DNA of 64,000 nucleotides from positions 1,922,001-1,986,000 of the forward strand of contig NZ_JACCAB010000001.1 of the NCBI RefSeq assembly GCF_013408925.1, read 5' to 3'. The notes under the pieces were generated by a model. The model was not told where the DNA came from. It saw only the letters and a program-made list of their open reading frames with translations, and did not search any database. The first letter of the stretch is position 1; every line of letters begins with the position of its first letter. Positions 20,724 through 28,373 of this stretch are shown here, piece after piece. Origin of the DNA: Pedococcus badiiscoriae (GTDB taxonomy: Bacteria; Actinomycetota; Actinomycetes; Actinomycetales; Dermatophilaceae). A program made the translations under genes and the position numbers.

Positions 20724-20748
20724 GCCCCTGAGCCAACGAAACAGGGGC
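20724..20748 (+). terminator. Hairpin after prs
   Basis: GCCCCTG (20724-20730) pairs with CAGGGGC (20742-20748) around an 11-nt loop, 4 nt after the prs stop. No U tract follows, as is common in actinobacteria. Confidence 0.55.
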
Positions 20749-20756
20749 ACCTCCCT

Positions 20757-20834
20757 AACCTCTGCTAGCAGAGGTTGGCTGGCTCAGCAGATGCTGCAAC
20801 CTCTGCTGAGCCAGCGAAGTTCTGCTAGCAGAGG
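20757..20834. repeat. Palindromic repeat cluster, downstream copy
   Basis: Three nested palindromes occur in 78 bp. AACCTCTGCTAGCAGAGGTT (20757-20776) is perfect. GCTGGCTCAGCAG (20778-20790) pairs exactly with 20803-20815. A third core TCTGCTAGCAGA lies at 20821-20832. The last one reaches the stop codon of the minus-strand gene. The same words recur in reversed order upstream of that gene. Confidence 0.8.
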
Positions 20835-21827
20835 TTAGGCGGAGCGGCGGCGGCGACTGGCGCGTTCGATGGCCCGGTCCACCTTGGCCTTGATCCCTGC
20901 GGGGTGGTCGAGGTCGGCCCAGACGACCCGGGCGACCTCCTTGCCGGCATCCTCGAGATCGGACTGTCGTGCCTTCTCGTCAGCCAGGGCCCGGCGCACG
21001 GTGGGGAAGCCGGGCCGGACGGAGTTCTCGACATACTTCGCCAGCCCGTCGAACTCCACGACCACGTCCGTCCCGTCGATGCCGAAGTCACCGCGCCGGG
21101 TCACCCCTCGGGCGATGATGGGGACCTGTGGGGTGAAGCGGTATTCGAGGGTCCGCAGAACCTGGGCCAGCCTCGTCTCGCCCACCGACTCGTGACGTCC
21201 ATCAGCGTGCCGCAGCAGCAGTCGGACCCCCTCGACCTGCGGATGCCGCCGATGCAGCGCGAGTGCCGACTCGAGCTGCTCGCCGGTGATGTGGCCGTCG
21301 TGGAGGGCGCCGTCGGCCGCGATGAGGCTCTCCATCGGATCGGGGGAGTGACGCCCGGCGATGGGGACCAGACCGACCTGCACCACCGCCACCGCCATCG
21401 GCACCGTGCTCAGCCCGTCTGGCCCGGTGCTGGGTTCCATCGCCACCCGCGGGTGCAGGACGGCGCCGAGTCGATGCCTCGAGTGGTCGTCTCGCGTGCG
21501 CGTCAGGTGGACCGTCTCGAGGTCCGCCCGCCACAGCCGCCCTCCCCTCAGGACCACGGCTGACTGGTGGCTCGCCGTCACACGTCCCTCGAAGGAACGG
21601 AGCAGGGCCGCGGTGCGCAGCCGGTGCAGCGACCGAGCGGCAGCGAACGGGTCCGCAGCGCGCCAGGGCGCCTCGCCGACCATTGGCGCCACGGCATACC
21701 AACCACGCACGAGCGGCAGCAGGCGTCCCGAACGGACGAGCAGGCGCAGCTGCCCCGCGCCGATCCCGAGGGTTCTGGCATCGGCGGTGCTCACCACGCC
21801 GTGCTGGGCGATGTCGGCCAGGTCCAT
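20835..21827 (-). CDS. AbiEi-like HTH / DUF559-like protein (orphan antitoxin or nuclease-like)
   Basis: 330-residue protein of unknown function. The N-terminus (about residues 3-50, DIAQHGVVSTADARTLGIGAGQLRLLVRSGRLLPLVRGWYAV) matches the winged-helix of AbiEi-type antitoxins. The C-terminus (about 245-320) resembles the DUF559/Vsr-like restriction-endonuclease fold: FGIDGTDVVVEFDGLAKY, then DEKARQSDLEDAGKEVARVVW, with candidate D..E.K-type acidic residues. Such two-part proteins are common and usually orphan in Micrococcales. No toxin partner of the AbiEii nucleotidyltransferase type is adjacent. Palindromic repeat clusters sit on both sides, and the stop codon lies at the edge of one. Confidence 0.7.
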   Translation of the reverse strand: MDLADIAQHGVVSTADARTLGIGAGQLRLLVRSGRLLPLVRGWYAVAPMVGEAPWRAADPFAAARSLHRLRTAALLRSFEGRVTASHQSAVVLRGGRLWRADLETVHLTRTRDDHSRHRLGAVLHPRVAMEPSTGPDGLSTVPMAVAVVQVGLVPIAGRHSPDPMESLIAADGALHDGHITGEQLESALALHRRHPQVEGVRLLLRHADGRHESVGETRLAQVLRTLEYRFTPQVPIIARGVTRRGDFGIDGTDVVVEFDGLAKYVENSVRPGFPTVRRALADEKARQSDLEDAGKEVARVVWADLDHPAGIKAKVDRAIERASRRRRSA

Positions 21828-21876
21828 CGACCAAGCATGGCAAGGGCGCGTGATCCCGGTTGGGAGCCTGTGGACA

Positions 21877-21967
21877 ACCTCTGTTGCTCGCCGACTCAGC
21901 AGAGCGCCGTTGGCTCAGCAGACGTTGCAGCCTCTGCTGAGACAGCCAACCTCTGCTAGCAGAGGTG
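21877..21967. repeat. Palindromic repeat cluster, upstream copy
   Basis: It contains TTGGCTCAGCAG (21910-21921), nearly complementary to CTGCTGAGACAGCCAA (21934-21949), and the palindrome ACCTCTGCTAGCAGAGGT (21949-21966). These are the same elements as at 20757-20834 but in opposite order, so the AbiEi-like gene is bracketed by inverted copies. A partial aacctctgttgctc lies at 21877-21890. Confidence 0.75.
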
Positions 21968-22040
21968 AGGGAGCGCCGGCCTAGGTGAGGGAGCGCCCGG
22001 CGAGTGAGGGAGCGCCGGCCCGGGTTAGGGGGCGCCAGCC
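21965..22040. repeat. Four tandem copies of a GTGAGGGAGCGCC unit
   Basis: Copies at 21965-21980, 21985-22000, 22004-22020 and 22024-22040, period 19-20 bp, core GTGAGGGAGCGCCGGC. The last copy contains the stop codon (complement of TTA at 22025) and the last codons of the CGNR gene, so the array grew at the 3' end of that gene. Confidence 0.8.
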
Positions 22041-22576
22041 TTGCGGGCCCGGTATGCCGCCACGTTGGCACGGTTGCCGCACCCTCCGTCGCAGAACCGC
22101 TTCGACCGGTTCTTGGACAGGTCGATGACCACGTCCTCGCAGTCCTCGGCGGCACAGACTCGCAGCCTCGCGAGCTCGTCCGCGCGGATGACGTCCACCA
22201 TCGCCATGGCAGCCTCCACCGCCATGCGGGTGGCCAGCGGCGCCTCCGGTGGCGTGGCGTGCAGGTGCCACGACCACTCGCCGTGACGCACCAGCTGGGG
22301 GAGGGCGCCGGCCTCGGCCAGCAGGGCGTTGACCAGCTCGACGGCTTGGTCCGTCTCGGCAGTCCAGAGCTGGCGCAACCGCGGACGCAGGGCGTGGACG
22401 CTGGCCAGTTCGGTGTCGTCGTGGGCGCGCGACCCCGTCCACTCCCACTGCCGCACGAAGGCGTCGAGGTCGGCAACGGTGGCCAGGTCCTCGGTGTCAG
22501 TGGGCAGGGTCGGGGCCGTGTTGACGAGGGCCGCCGCTCCCCGCAGCGCCATCTCCGTGTCATGGGCAAAAAGCAT
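22025..22576 (-). CDS. CGNR zinc-finger / ABATE-domain protein
   Basis: 183-residue protein of the ABATE (DUF1470) plus CGNR zinc-finger family, thought to be stress-related transcriptional regulators. The helical N-terminal domain (about 15-120) carries family features (LVNT, DLDAFVR). The C-terminal finger reads VCAAEDCEDVVIDLSKNRSKRFCDGGCGNRANVAAYRARK, containing the paired Cys (CAAEDC and CDGGC) and the name-giving CGNR. It is divergent from the EamA transporter, with 88 bp between the starts, and may regulate it. Such pairs of CGNR regulator and DMT exporter are frequent in actinobacteria (general knowledge). Confidence 0.9.
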   Translation of the reverse strand: MLFAHDTEMALRGAAALVNTAPTLPTDTEDLATVADLDAFVRQWEWTGSRAHDDTELASVHALRPRLRQLWTAETDQAVELVNALLAEAGALPQLVRHGEWSWHLHATPPEAPLATRMAVEAAMAMVDVIRADELARLRVCAAEDCEDVVIDLSKNRSKRFCDGGCGNRANVAAYRARKAGAP

Positions 22577-22664
22577 CTTGACTCCTGACCCGCTAGATCG
22601 CTACCGTCATGAGTATAAGGCGTTTGACTGCTTACCAAGGGAATTCTCGCGAAAGGGCGCGGCG

Positions 22665-23639
22665 ATGGCGGCACGGTCGAAGGGCTTCGGCCTCTGGTTC
22701 GCGCTGGCGTCCGCGGCGACCTTCGGCAGCAGCGGGCCCTTCGCGAAGTCGCTGCTGGTGGAGGGCTGGAGCTCCGGGGCGATCGTCCTGCTCCGTGTCA
22801 GCGGCGCCACCCTGGTCCTCGCAGTGCCGACACTCCTGGCGCTGCGCGGCAGGTGGTCGCTGGTGCGCGAGAACCTGCCCGCCGTCCTCGCCTACGGTGC
22901 CGTCGCGGTGGCCGGCTGCCAGGTGGCCTACTTCTATGCCGTGCAGCGGCTCGACGTCGGGGTCGCGCTCCTGCTGGAGTACCTCGGCGTCGTGCTCGTC
23001 GTCCTGTGGGTCTGGCTGCGCACCCGTCGCGCGCCGACTGCCCTGACCGGCCTCGGCATCGTCCTGGCCATCCTCGGCCTGGTGCTGGTCCTGGACCTCG
23101 CGGGACAGGCGCGCCCCGACCTGGTCGGGGTGGCGTGGGGACTGGTGGCCGCCACGGGGCTCGCGACCTTCTTCGTCCTCGCCGCCGAGGAGAGCAGCCT
23201 GCCCCCGGTGGCGCTCGCAGGTCTGGGGATGGGCGCCGGGGCGGTCGCCCTCGGCGTGCTGGGGGTCGCGCGCATCCTCCCGCTGACCTTTGCCTCCGCT
23301 CCCGTCGAGCTGATGGGGAGGCAGGTTCCCTGGTGGGTCGCGATTGGCGAGCTCGCCCTGATCGCCGCCGCCACGGCATACCTGCTCGGGGTGACGGCCG
23401 CGCGCGTGCTCGGGTCCACGGTGGCCTCCTTCGTGGGTCTGACCGAGGTGCTCTTCGCCGTCCTCTTCGCCTGGATGCTGCTGGGCGAGCTCCCGGGCCT
23501 GATGCAGCTGGCCGGTGGCGTCTGCATCGTCGGCGGGGTCGTCGCGGTCCGGGTCGGGGAGCTGCGTCGGGAGCGGGCGGACCGGGCGACGGCCGCCATG
23601 GACGACGCGGATTTCCCTCTCCCCGCAGGCGTCGCCTAG
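22665..23639 (+). CDS. EamA/DMT-superfamily transporter
   Basis: 324-residue membrane protein with ten predicted TM segments made of two EamA repeats (about residues 8-135 and 148-290). Family elements are FGSSGPFAKSLL, VAYFYAVQRLDVGVALLLEYLGVVLVVLW and LTEVLFAVLFAWMLLGE. Members export or take up small metabolites such as amino acids; the substrate here is unknown. The start ATG 22665 (MAARSKGFGLWF) puts TM1 at the N-terminus; the much longer upstream open frame is antisense to the CGNR gene and is not coding. It is divergent from the CGNR regulator. Confidence 0.92.
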   Translation: MAARSKGFGLWFALASAATFGSSGPFAKSLLVEGWSSGAIVLLRVSGATLVLAVPTLLALRGRWSLVRENLPAVLAYGAVAVAGCQVAYFYAVQRLDVGVALLLEYLGVVLVVLWVWLRTRRAPTALTGLGIVLAILGLVLVLDLAGQARPDLVGVAWGLVAATGLATFFVLAAEESSLPPVALAGLGMGAGAVALGVLGVARILPLTFASAPVELMGRQVPWWVAIGELALIAAATAYLLGVTAARVLGSTVASFVGLTEVLFAVLFAWMLLGELPGLMQLAGGVCIVGGVVAVRVGELRRERADRATAAMDDADFPLPAGVA

Positions 23640-23799
23640 ACTCGGCGGGTTGCCTCGGCGAGGGACACTGCACGGCTGCCGCCACCAAGCACCATCGGGA
23701 GCCAGTCACGTCCGTAATTCGACGCGGTGTGGTCTCCGTGCTGCGCCCCGCGTCGAGGCCCACCGCATCCTCGAGTCCCCCACCGCACAGGAGAATTCC

Positions 23800-24489
23800 G
23801 TGTCTGACAACAAGCTCGTCGCGCAGAAGCGCACGCAGTTCGGCAAGGGCGCTGCCCGCAAGATCCGCCGCGACCACAAGATCCCCGCCGTCATGTACGG
23901 CCACGGCGCTGAGCCCGTGCACATCACCCTGCCGGGCCACGACACCATGATGGCCCTCAAGGTCGCCAACGCCCTGCTCACGATCGTCATCGACGGCGAC
24001 GAGCAGCTAGCCCTGGCCAAGGACGTGCAGCGCGACCCGATCAAGCCGGTCATCGAGCACATCGACCTCGTCATCGTCCGCAAGGGCGAGAAGGTCACCG
24101 TCGACGTCCCGGTCCACATCGAGGGTGAGGCCGCTGCCGAGACCATCGTCACCCTGGACGCCCAGACCATCCAGCTCGAGGTCGAGGCCACCCACATCCC
24201 GGAGAACATCGTCGTCTCCGTCGAGGGCCTTGAGGCCGGCACGCAGATCAAGGCGTCCGAGCTGAAGCTCCCGACCGGCTCGACCCTGGTCGTCGACGAG
24301 GACACCCTGGTCGTCAACATCACCCAGCAGATCTCGCAGGAGGCGCTGGACGCCGAGATGGCCGAGGCCGAGGCCGAGGCTGGTATCGAGCACGAGGAGC
24401 CCGGCGACGCCGAGGCCACCGAGGGCGAGGGCGAGACCGCCGAGGGCGAGGCCCCCGAGGGCGAGAAGGCCGAGTCCGAGGACGCCTGA
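23800..24489 (+). CDS. rplY: 50S ribosomal protein L25 (general stress protein Ctc type)
   Basis: 229-residue long form of L25/TL5/Ctc that binds 5S rRNA. The N-terminal L25 domain (about 5-92, QKRTQFGKGAARKIRRDHKIPAVMYGHG) is followed by the beta-rich Ctc domain (about 100-185) and a strongly acidic Glu/Ala/Gly tail (from about 190) encoded by GAG/GCC-rich repeats. The GTG start at 23800 has CAGGAGA upstream and yields MSDNKLVAQKRTQFG. A TAGACT hexamer at 23637-23642 is a possible -10 box for a long leader. It lies directly upstream of pth, as in M. tuberculosis. Confidence 0.97.
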   Translation: MSDNKLVAQKRTQFGKGAARKIRRDHKIPAVMYGHGAEPVHITLPGHDTMMALKVANALLTIVIDGDEQLALAKDVQRDPIKPVIEHIDLVIVRKGEKVTVDVPVHIEGEAAAETIVTLDAQTIQLEVEATHIPENIVVSVEGLEAGTQIKASELKLPTGSTLVVDEDTLVVNITQQISQEALDAEMAEAEAEAGIEHEEPGDAEATEGEGETAEGEAPEGEKAESEDA

Positions 24490-24502
24490 GTCCTCATCCG
24501 TC

Positions 24503-24563
24503 GTATGCCGGAAGGCCAGGTCCCCTGAGTGGTTTCAGGGGGGGACCTGGCCTTCCGGCATAC
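24503..24563 (+). terminator. 23-bp perfect hairpin between rplY and pth
   Basis: The 23-nt arm at 24503-24525 (starting GTATGCCGGAAGG) is exactly complementary to 24541-24563, with a 15-nt loop. It is followed by tcggccc, not U-rich. The right arm ends 7 nt before the pth GTG, so it would also shape the pth translation start if transcription reads through. Confidence 0.75.
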
Positions 24564-24570
24564 TCGGCCC

Positions 24571-25173
24571 GTGAGTGACGACGGCACCTGGCTCGTGGTG
24601 GGCCTGGGAAACCCCGGTCCCAAGTACGCCGGCAACCGGCACAACGTGGGGGCGATGGTCGTCGACGAGCTCGCCTCGCGATCGGGCACGAAGCTGACGG
24701 CGCACAAGGCACGCGCCGCTGCTGCCACGGTCCGCATCGGGATGCTTCCCGGCGGGGCCCCGGGCCCGGCTGCGGTCGTCGCGGTGCCCTCGTCCTACAT
24801 GAACGAGTCGGGCGGCCCGGTCAAGGCGCTGATGACGTTCTTCTCGGTCGAGGTCGACCGACTGCTCGTGGTCCACGACGAGCTGGACATCCCGGCCGGG
24901 GACGTCAGGCTCAAGAAGGGCGGGGGCGAGGGCGGTCACAACGGGCTGCGCTCGATCAGCTCTGCCCTCGGCACCAAGGACTACCTGCGGGTCCGGGTGG
25001 GGATCGGACGACCGCCCGGGCGGATGGACCCCGCCGACTTCGTGCTCCGTGACTTCGGGACCACCGAGCGCAAGGAGCTGCCGTTCCTGATCGGTGACGC
25101 GGCCGATGCTGTCGAGATGGTCGTGACCCATGGCCTGGTGCTGGCGCAGCAGAAGTTCCACAGCCCGGCATAG
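24571..25173 (+). CDS. pth: Peptidyl-tRNA hydrolase
   Basis: 200-residue Pth1 that cleaves the ester bond of peptidyl-tRNA drop-off products and recycles tRNA. Catalytic His24 lies in NRHNVGAM, with Asn/Asp features [29 protein letters not shown] and [16 protein letters not shown] in standard order. The GTG at 24571 ([16 protein letters not shown]) gives the usual length. A strong hairpin ends 7 nt before it. In M. tuberculosis pth is close to mfd; here a 29-kb polysaccharide and carrier-protein locus lies between the two. Confidence 0.97.
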   Translation: MSDDGTWLVVGLGNPGPKYAGNRHNVGAMVVDELASRSGTKLTAHKARAAAATVRIGMLPGGAPGPAAVVAVPSSYMNESGGPVKALMTFFSVEVDRLLVVHDELDIPAGDVRLKKGGGEGGHNGLRSISSALGTKDYLRVRVGIGRPPGRMDPADFVLRDFGTTERKELPFLIGDAADAVEMVVTHGLVLAQQKFHSPA

Positions 25174-25511
25174 GGCCGCCAACGCTTCAGCATCGGCCTC
25201 GCGGGCCCCCAAGCATCGGCCGCCCGGGCCCCCAATGACTACGTCCTGGCCAGCAGCCAACTGGGGCGATCCGCACCAACCGGACCAGATCGTCTCCACT
25301 TCGGCACATCGGTTCCCCCATGGGTATGAGTGACGTACGCAAGGTGCGGTAGTCAGCCTGTCTACATCACCCTCGCCTTCAGGGTGTAGGTGACGAAATC
25401 CCTTACGCCCTAACCTGTTTCACGGGTGCAGATGGCTCGTTCCGAGTCCAGTCGAGGGTTCGTCATCGTGGGTCTACACACCCTCATCATCGGGTGGCGG
25501 GGGAGACGGAC
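25174..25511 (+). promoter_or_regulatory. Non-coding junction before the polysaccharide locus
   Basis: About 340 bp without a gene. It contains gcggc-type degenerate direct repeats (ccgccaacgcttcagcatcgg, ggcccccaagcatcggccgcc) near 25173-25215. An imperfect hairpin CACCCT (25368-25373)/AGGGTG (25381-25386) follows, then a lower-GC stretch (25385-25440, cgaaatcccttacgccctaacctgtttcacg) that could hold the promoter of the downstream glycosyl-phosphotransferase. No integrase, att-like direct repeat or tRNA fragment was seen. Confidence 0.4.
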
Positions 25512-27068
25512 ATGGCGGGGTTCGCGGGATCGGGACGGCAAGAGGTTGGCATGACGGAATACGTCGAATCAGTGAACAGGCCGGCCCTGTCACAGCGCCT
25601 TCGTCGGGCGGTCACCAGCTCGCCGTGGGTGACCGAGGCGCCGAAGCGATCGATGCCGGTCCACACCAAGCGCGTCCAGTGGAACGTCGCCTACCGGCGT
25701 CGGGCCATGGGTGGCGATCTCCTGGCCGCGCTCGGTGCCGGCAGCACCACCGCCTTGGTCGCCATGCCGGGGACGACGATGGCCTCGCGGGTCCTCGTCG
25801 TGGCGCTGCTCCCGGTGCTGTGGCTGGGGACGCTGTCGCTCTCGCACGGCTACGAGCGCCGCTTCGCCGGCTCCGGGCCGGAGGAGTACCGCGCCGTGAT
25901 GCGGTCTGCGGTCTACCTGGTCGGCGCGGCCGCGTTCCTCTCCTTCATGGTCCGCATCGACGTGCCGCGGCTCACCAGCCTCGTCGCCGTGACGATGCTG
26001 TTCGTGCTCGGCCTCGGCACCCGTCAGCGGGTGCGGGCCGACCTCTACCGTCGGCGCTCGGCAGGGTCCGAGACCCAGGCAACCGTGATCATCGGGAACG
26101 CCAAGACCGTGCTACCCATGATCCGGGAGATCAAGCGCGCACCTCAGCAGGGCCTGCGCGTCGTCGCCGCATGCGTCTCCGGTCTCGACCTCAGCGGTGA
26201 CGCCCGCTCCGAGGTGGAGGGGGTGCCGGTCTTCGGCTATCCGGACGAGGCCATGTCGGCCGTCGACCTCTTCGACGCGGAGGTCGTGGCAGTGTCCAGC
26301 GACCCCGACCTCCATGGGCACGAGCTGCGCCGGCTGGCCTGGTCGCTCGAGGAGCGGGACGTCGAGCTCGTCGTGTCCCCGGGACTGCTCGGGGTCGCCG
26401 GTCCGCGCCTGTCCATCCGCCCCACGGCTGGGATGCCGTTGCTGCACATCGAGCGCCCGGTCATGTCCGGCGCACGGCGCATGGTCAAGTCCTTCGTGGA
26501 CAAGGCGCTCACGGTGCTGCTCCTGCTGGCGGCGCTGCCCGTGCTCCTCGCCATCGCGGTGTTCATCCGGCTGGACTCTGCCGGACCGGTCCTGTTCCGC
26601 CAGACCCGGGTCGGCGCTCGCGGCGAAGAGTTCCAGATGCTGAAGTTCCGGACCATGTGTGTCGACGCGGAGGCGCGGCTCGCCGAGCTGCAGCGAGACG
26701 CAGGCAACGGTGTCCTGTTCAAGATGAAGTCCGACCCGCGCGTGACCCGCTTGGGGCGGGTGCTGCGCCGCTTCTCCCTGGACGAGCTGCCCCAGCTGGC
26801 GAATGTGCTCCGCGGCGAGATGTCCCTGATCGGGCCCCGGCCGCCCCTCCCGCGTGAGGTGGCGGAGTACGAACCCGACGCCGTGCACCGCCTGCGGGTC
26901 AGGCCCGGGTTGACGGGACTGTGGCAGGTCAGCGGACGGAGCGACCTGACGTGGGACGAGACCCTGCGCCTGGACCTCTGGTATGTCGACAACTGGAGCC
27001 TTACCTTGGATCTCCAGATCCTCGTGAAGACCTTCAGGGCGGTACTGCGAGGATCAGGGGCCTACTGA
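25512..27068 (+). CDS. Polyprenyl-phosphate sugar-1-phosphate transferase (initiating enzyme)
   Basis: Membrane enzyme that starts repeat-unit assembly by moving a sugar-1-phosphate from a UDP-sugar onto undecaprenyl- or decaprenyl-phosphate (WcaJ/WbaP/CpsE family). The N-terminal half has about four TM segments (residues about 65-165) and a Rossmann-like CoA_binding_3 domain (about 175-290). The C-terminal PF02397 domain begins after TM5 (KALTVLLLLAALPVLLAIAVF) and shows FRQTRVGARGEEFQMLKFRTM, RRFSLDELPQLANVLRGEMSLIGPRPPLP and RPGLTGLWQVSGRS. ATG 25512 has GGGGGAG 6 nt upstream; GTG 25494 and ATG 25551 are alternatives. It is the first gene of the polysaccharide locus. Confidence 0.93.
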   Translation: MAGFAGSGRQEVGMTEYVESVNRPALSQRLRRAVTSSPWVTEAPKRSMPVHTKRVQWNVAYRRRAMGGDLLAALGAGSTTALVAMPGTTMASRVLVVALLPVLWLGTLSLSHGYERRFAGSGPEEYRAVMRSAVYLVGAAAFLSFMVRIDVPRLTSLVAVTMLFVLGLGTRQRVRADLYRRRSAGSETQATVIIGNAKTVLPMIREIKRAPQQGLRVVAACVSGLDLSGDARSEVEGVPVFGYPDEAMSAVDLFDAEVVAVSSDPDLHGHELRRLAWSLEERDVELVVSPGLLGVAGPRLSIRPTAGMPLLHIERPVMSGARRMVKSFVDKALTVLLLLAALPVLLAIAVFIRLDSAGPVLFRQTRVGARGEEFQMLKFRTMCVDAEARLAELQRDAGNGVLFKMKSDPRVTRLGRVLRRFSLDELPQLANVLRGEMSLIGPRPPLPREVAEYEPDAVHRLRVRPGLTGLWQVSGRSDLTWDETLRLDLWYVDNWSLTLDLQILVKTFRAVLRGSGAY

Positions 27069-27173
27069 AGCGGAGCACCGGGCGTCCGCTCTGACGGCCA
27101 GCTATGCCGACCCGCACGTCGGCTGATCGCGGAGGTTCACAGTGAAGGTCCAGGGCCGGTCTACGGAGGGGGC

Positions 27174-27983
27174 GTGCTGAGGCACGTGGAGCAGGCAGCA
27201 CGCAGGACGACAGCGGGGCTTCGGGGGATGGCGAAGCAGGCCCTCCACCGTGCAGCACGGGACGTCACCGGAACGGTGAGCACGCGAAGCCTCTTGGTGG
27301 TGGCGCCCCATCCCGATGACGAGACCTTGGGGTGTGGAGCGCGTCTGGCGATGGCCCGCGCCGCTGGCGTGGAAGCGCACGTCGTCGTCCTCAGCCGCGG
27401 AGAGGCTGGGCAGGATTCGGAGGGCGGCCACGGCAGCCTGCCCGAGCTTCGCGCCCGAGAGCTGGGTGAGGCCATGCGGACCTTGGGTGTGCCACCAGAT
27501 CACTTGCTGCAGTGGGACTTTCCCGACGGCAGCCTGAGCAGCTTCACCGAAGAGATCGCCGTCAGGCTGGCCGGGCTCATCGACGAGGCCGCCCCGGACG
27601 ATGTCTACGTGACCTGTGTCCAGGAGTCGCACCCGGATCATGCTGCGGCGGCGGAGGCGACCCGCCTGGCCCTGGCCCGGACCAGCTGCCGTCCCAGACT
27701 CCTCGAGTACCCGATCTGGCTGTGGACCGACTGGCCCTTGTCGCGCCGTCACGCACGGGGGGCGAAAGGCCTGCGAGAGCTGTTGCGCATGCTTGCGGAA
27801 CGGACTGCCGAAGCGGTGGACACGGCCTCTGTCGGGAGCGCCAAGGAGGCCGCGCTGGCGGCCTACCGCAGCCAGCACGGCGACGAGAAGGGTCAGCGGG
27901 GGCTCCCCGAGTCCATCCTGCGCGATGCGGCCCGCCCGCGGGAGCTGGCGTTCGTCACGACTGATCGCGTAGCCCGCCGATAA
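27174..27983 (+). CDS. PIG-L / LmbE family deacetylase
   Basis: 269-residue zinc-dependent N-acetylglucosaminyl deacetylase-like protein. The family motif reads APHPDDETLGCG, with ligands H46 and D49, and the distal HPDH (153-156) supplies the third histidine. Members remove acetyl groups from GlcNAc units of GlcNAc-PI, mycothiol precursors or nucleotide/lipid-linked sugars. The position right after the initiating sugar transferase (105 bp) suggests it acts on a GlcNAc-type residue of the polysaccharide or its lipid-linked precursor. The GTG start at 27174 follows CGGAGGGGG. Confidence 0.88.
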   Translation: MLRHVEQAARRTTAGLRGMAKQALHRAARDVTGTVSTRSLLVVAPHPDDETLGCGARLAMARAAGVEAHVVVLSRGEAGQDSEGGHGSLPELRARELGEAMRTLGVPPDHLLQWDFPDGSLSSFTEEIAVRLAGLIDEAAPDDVYVTCVQESHPDHAAAAEATRLALARTSCRPRLLEYPIWLWTDWPLSRRHARGAKGLRELLRMLAERTAEAVDTASVGSAKEAALAAYRSQHGDEKGQRGLPESILRDAARPRELAFVTTDRVARR

Positions 27984-28373
27984 GTGGTTCGCTCAATACC
28001 ACATTCTCGGGTGTTTCGCCAGTAACCATCGGCGTGCTCATTTGTAGTCCTGTTAGGGGTGTCACCCGAACGTACGAGGCCGGTTTGGATTTGACCTGAC
28101 CGGGTTGAGTCGCCAGTATGGTCGGCCTTAGAGGCGATAGATCCCTTATGGCCTCTCCGTCGGAGCGTACCTGCAGCAGGGTTTGCAGTTTCCTACACAG
28201 GACCGGCGGGCGTCGACGCCCTAGGTGGTGCCGACAGGATGCGTAGGTGCGCCCGAGCTTCAACGCTTGGGTCAAACATACGTTTGCGCCGTGTCCCGAG
28301 TTCTGGGGACACGGATGGTGTCTCTTGCAGGGGCTTCCTCACGCGCTATCCCCACCCCAAAGGAGTTTCACCC
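27984..28373 (+). promoter_or_regulatory. 390-bp AT-richer leader upstream of the secreted beta-helix gene
   Basis: It holds no gene. Near 28092-28150 there are TTGACC and TTGAGT words with TATGGT or TTAGAG downstream, possible sigma-70-like promoters. A clear RNA hairpin, CCGTGTCCC (28289-28297) with GGGACACGG (28306-28314), lies 60 bp before the start codon, preceded by the small palindrome CAAACATACGTTTG (28273-28286). AAAGGAG precedes the ATG at 28374. I could not match it to a c-di-GMP or c-di-AMP riboswitch. Confidence 0.4.

Noticed and set aside
20835..21827. Complete AbiE toxin-antitoxin pair
   Set aside because: Only the AbiEi-like half is present; neighbours are prs and a CGNR regulator, with no AbiEii nucleotidyltransferase.
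21965..22040. CRISPR array
   Set aside because: The four GC-rich units are contiguous with 3-5 nt spacers and no cas genes, so a minisatellite.
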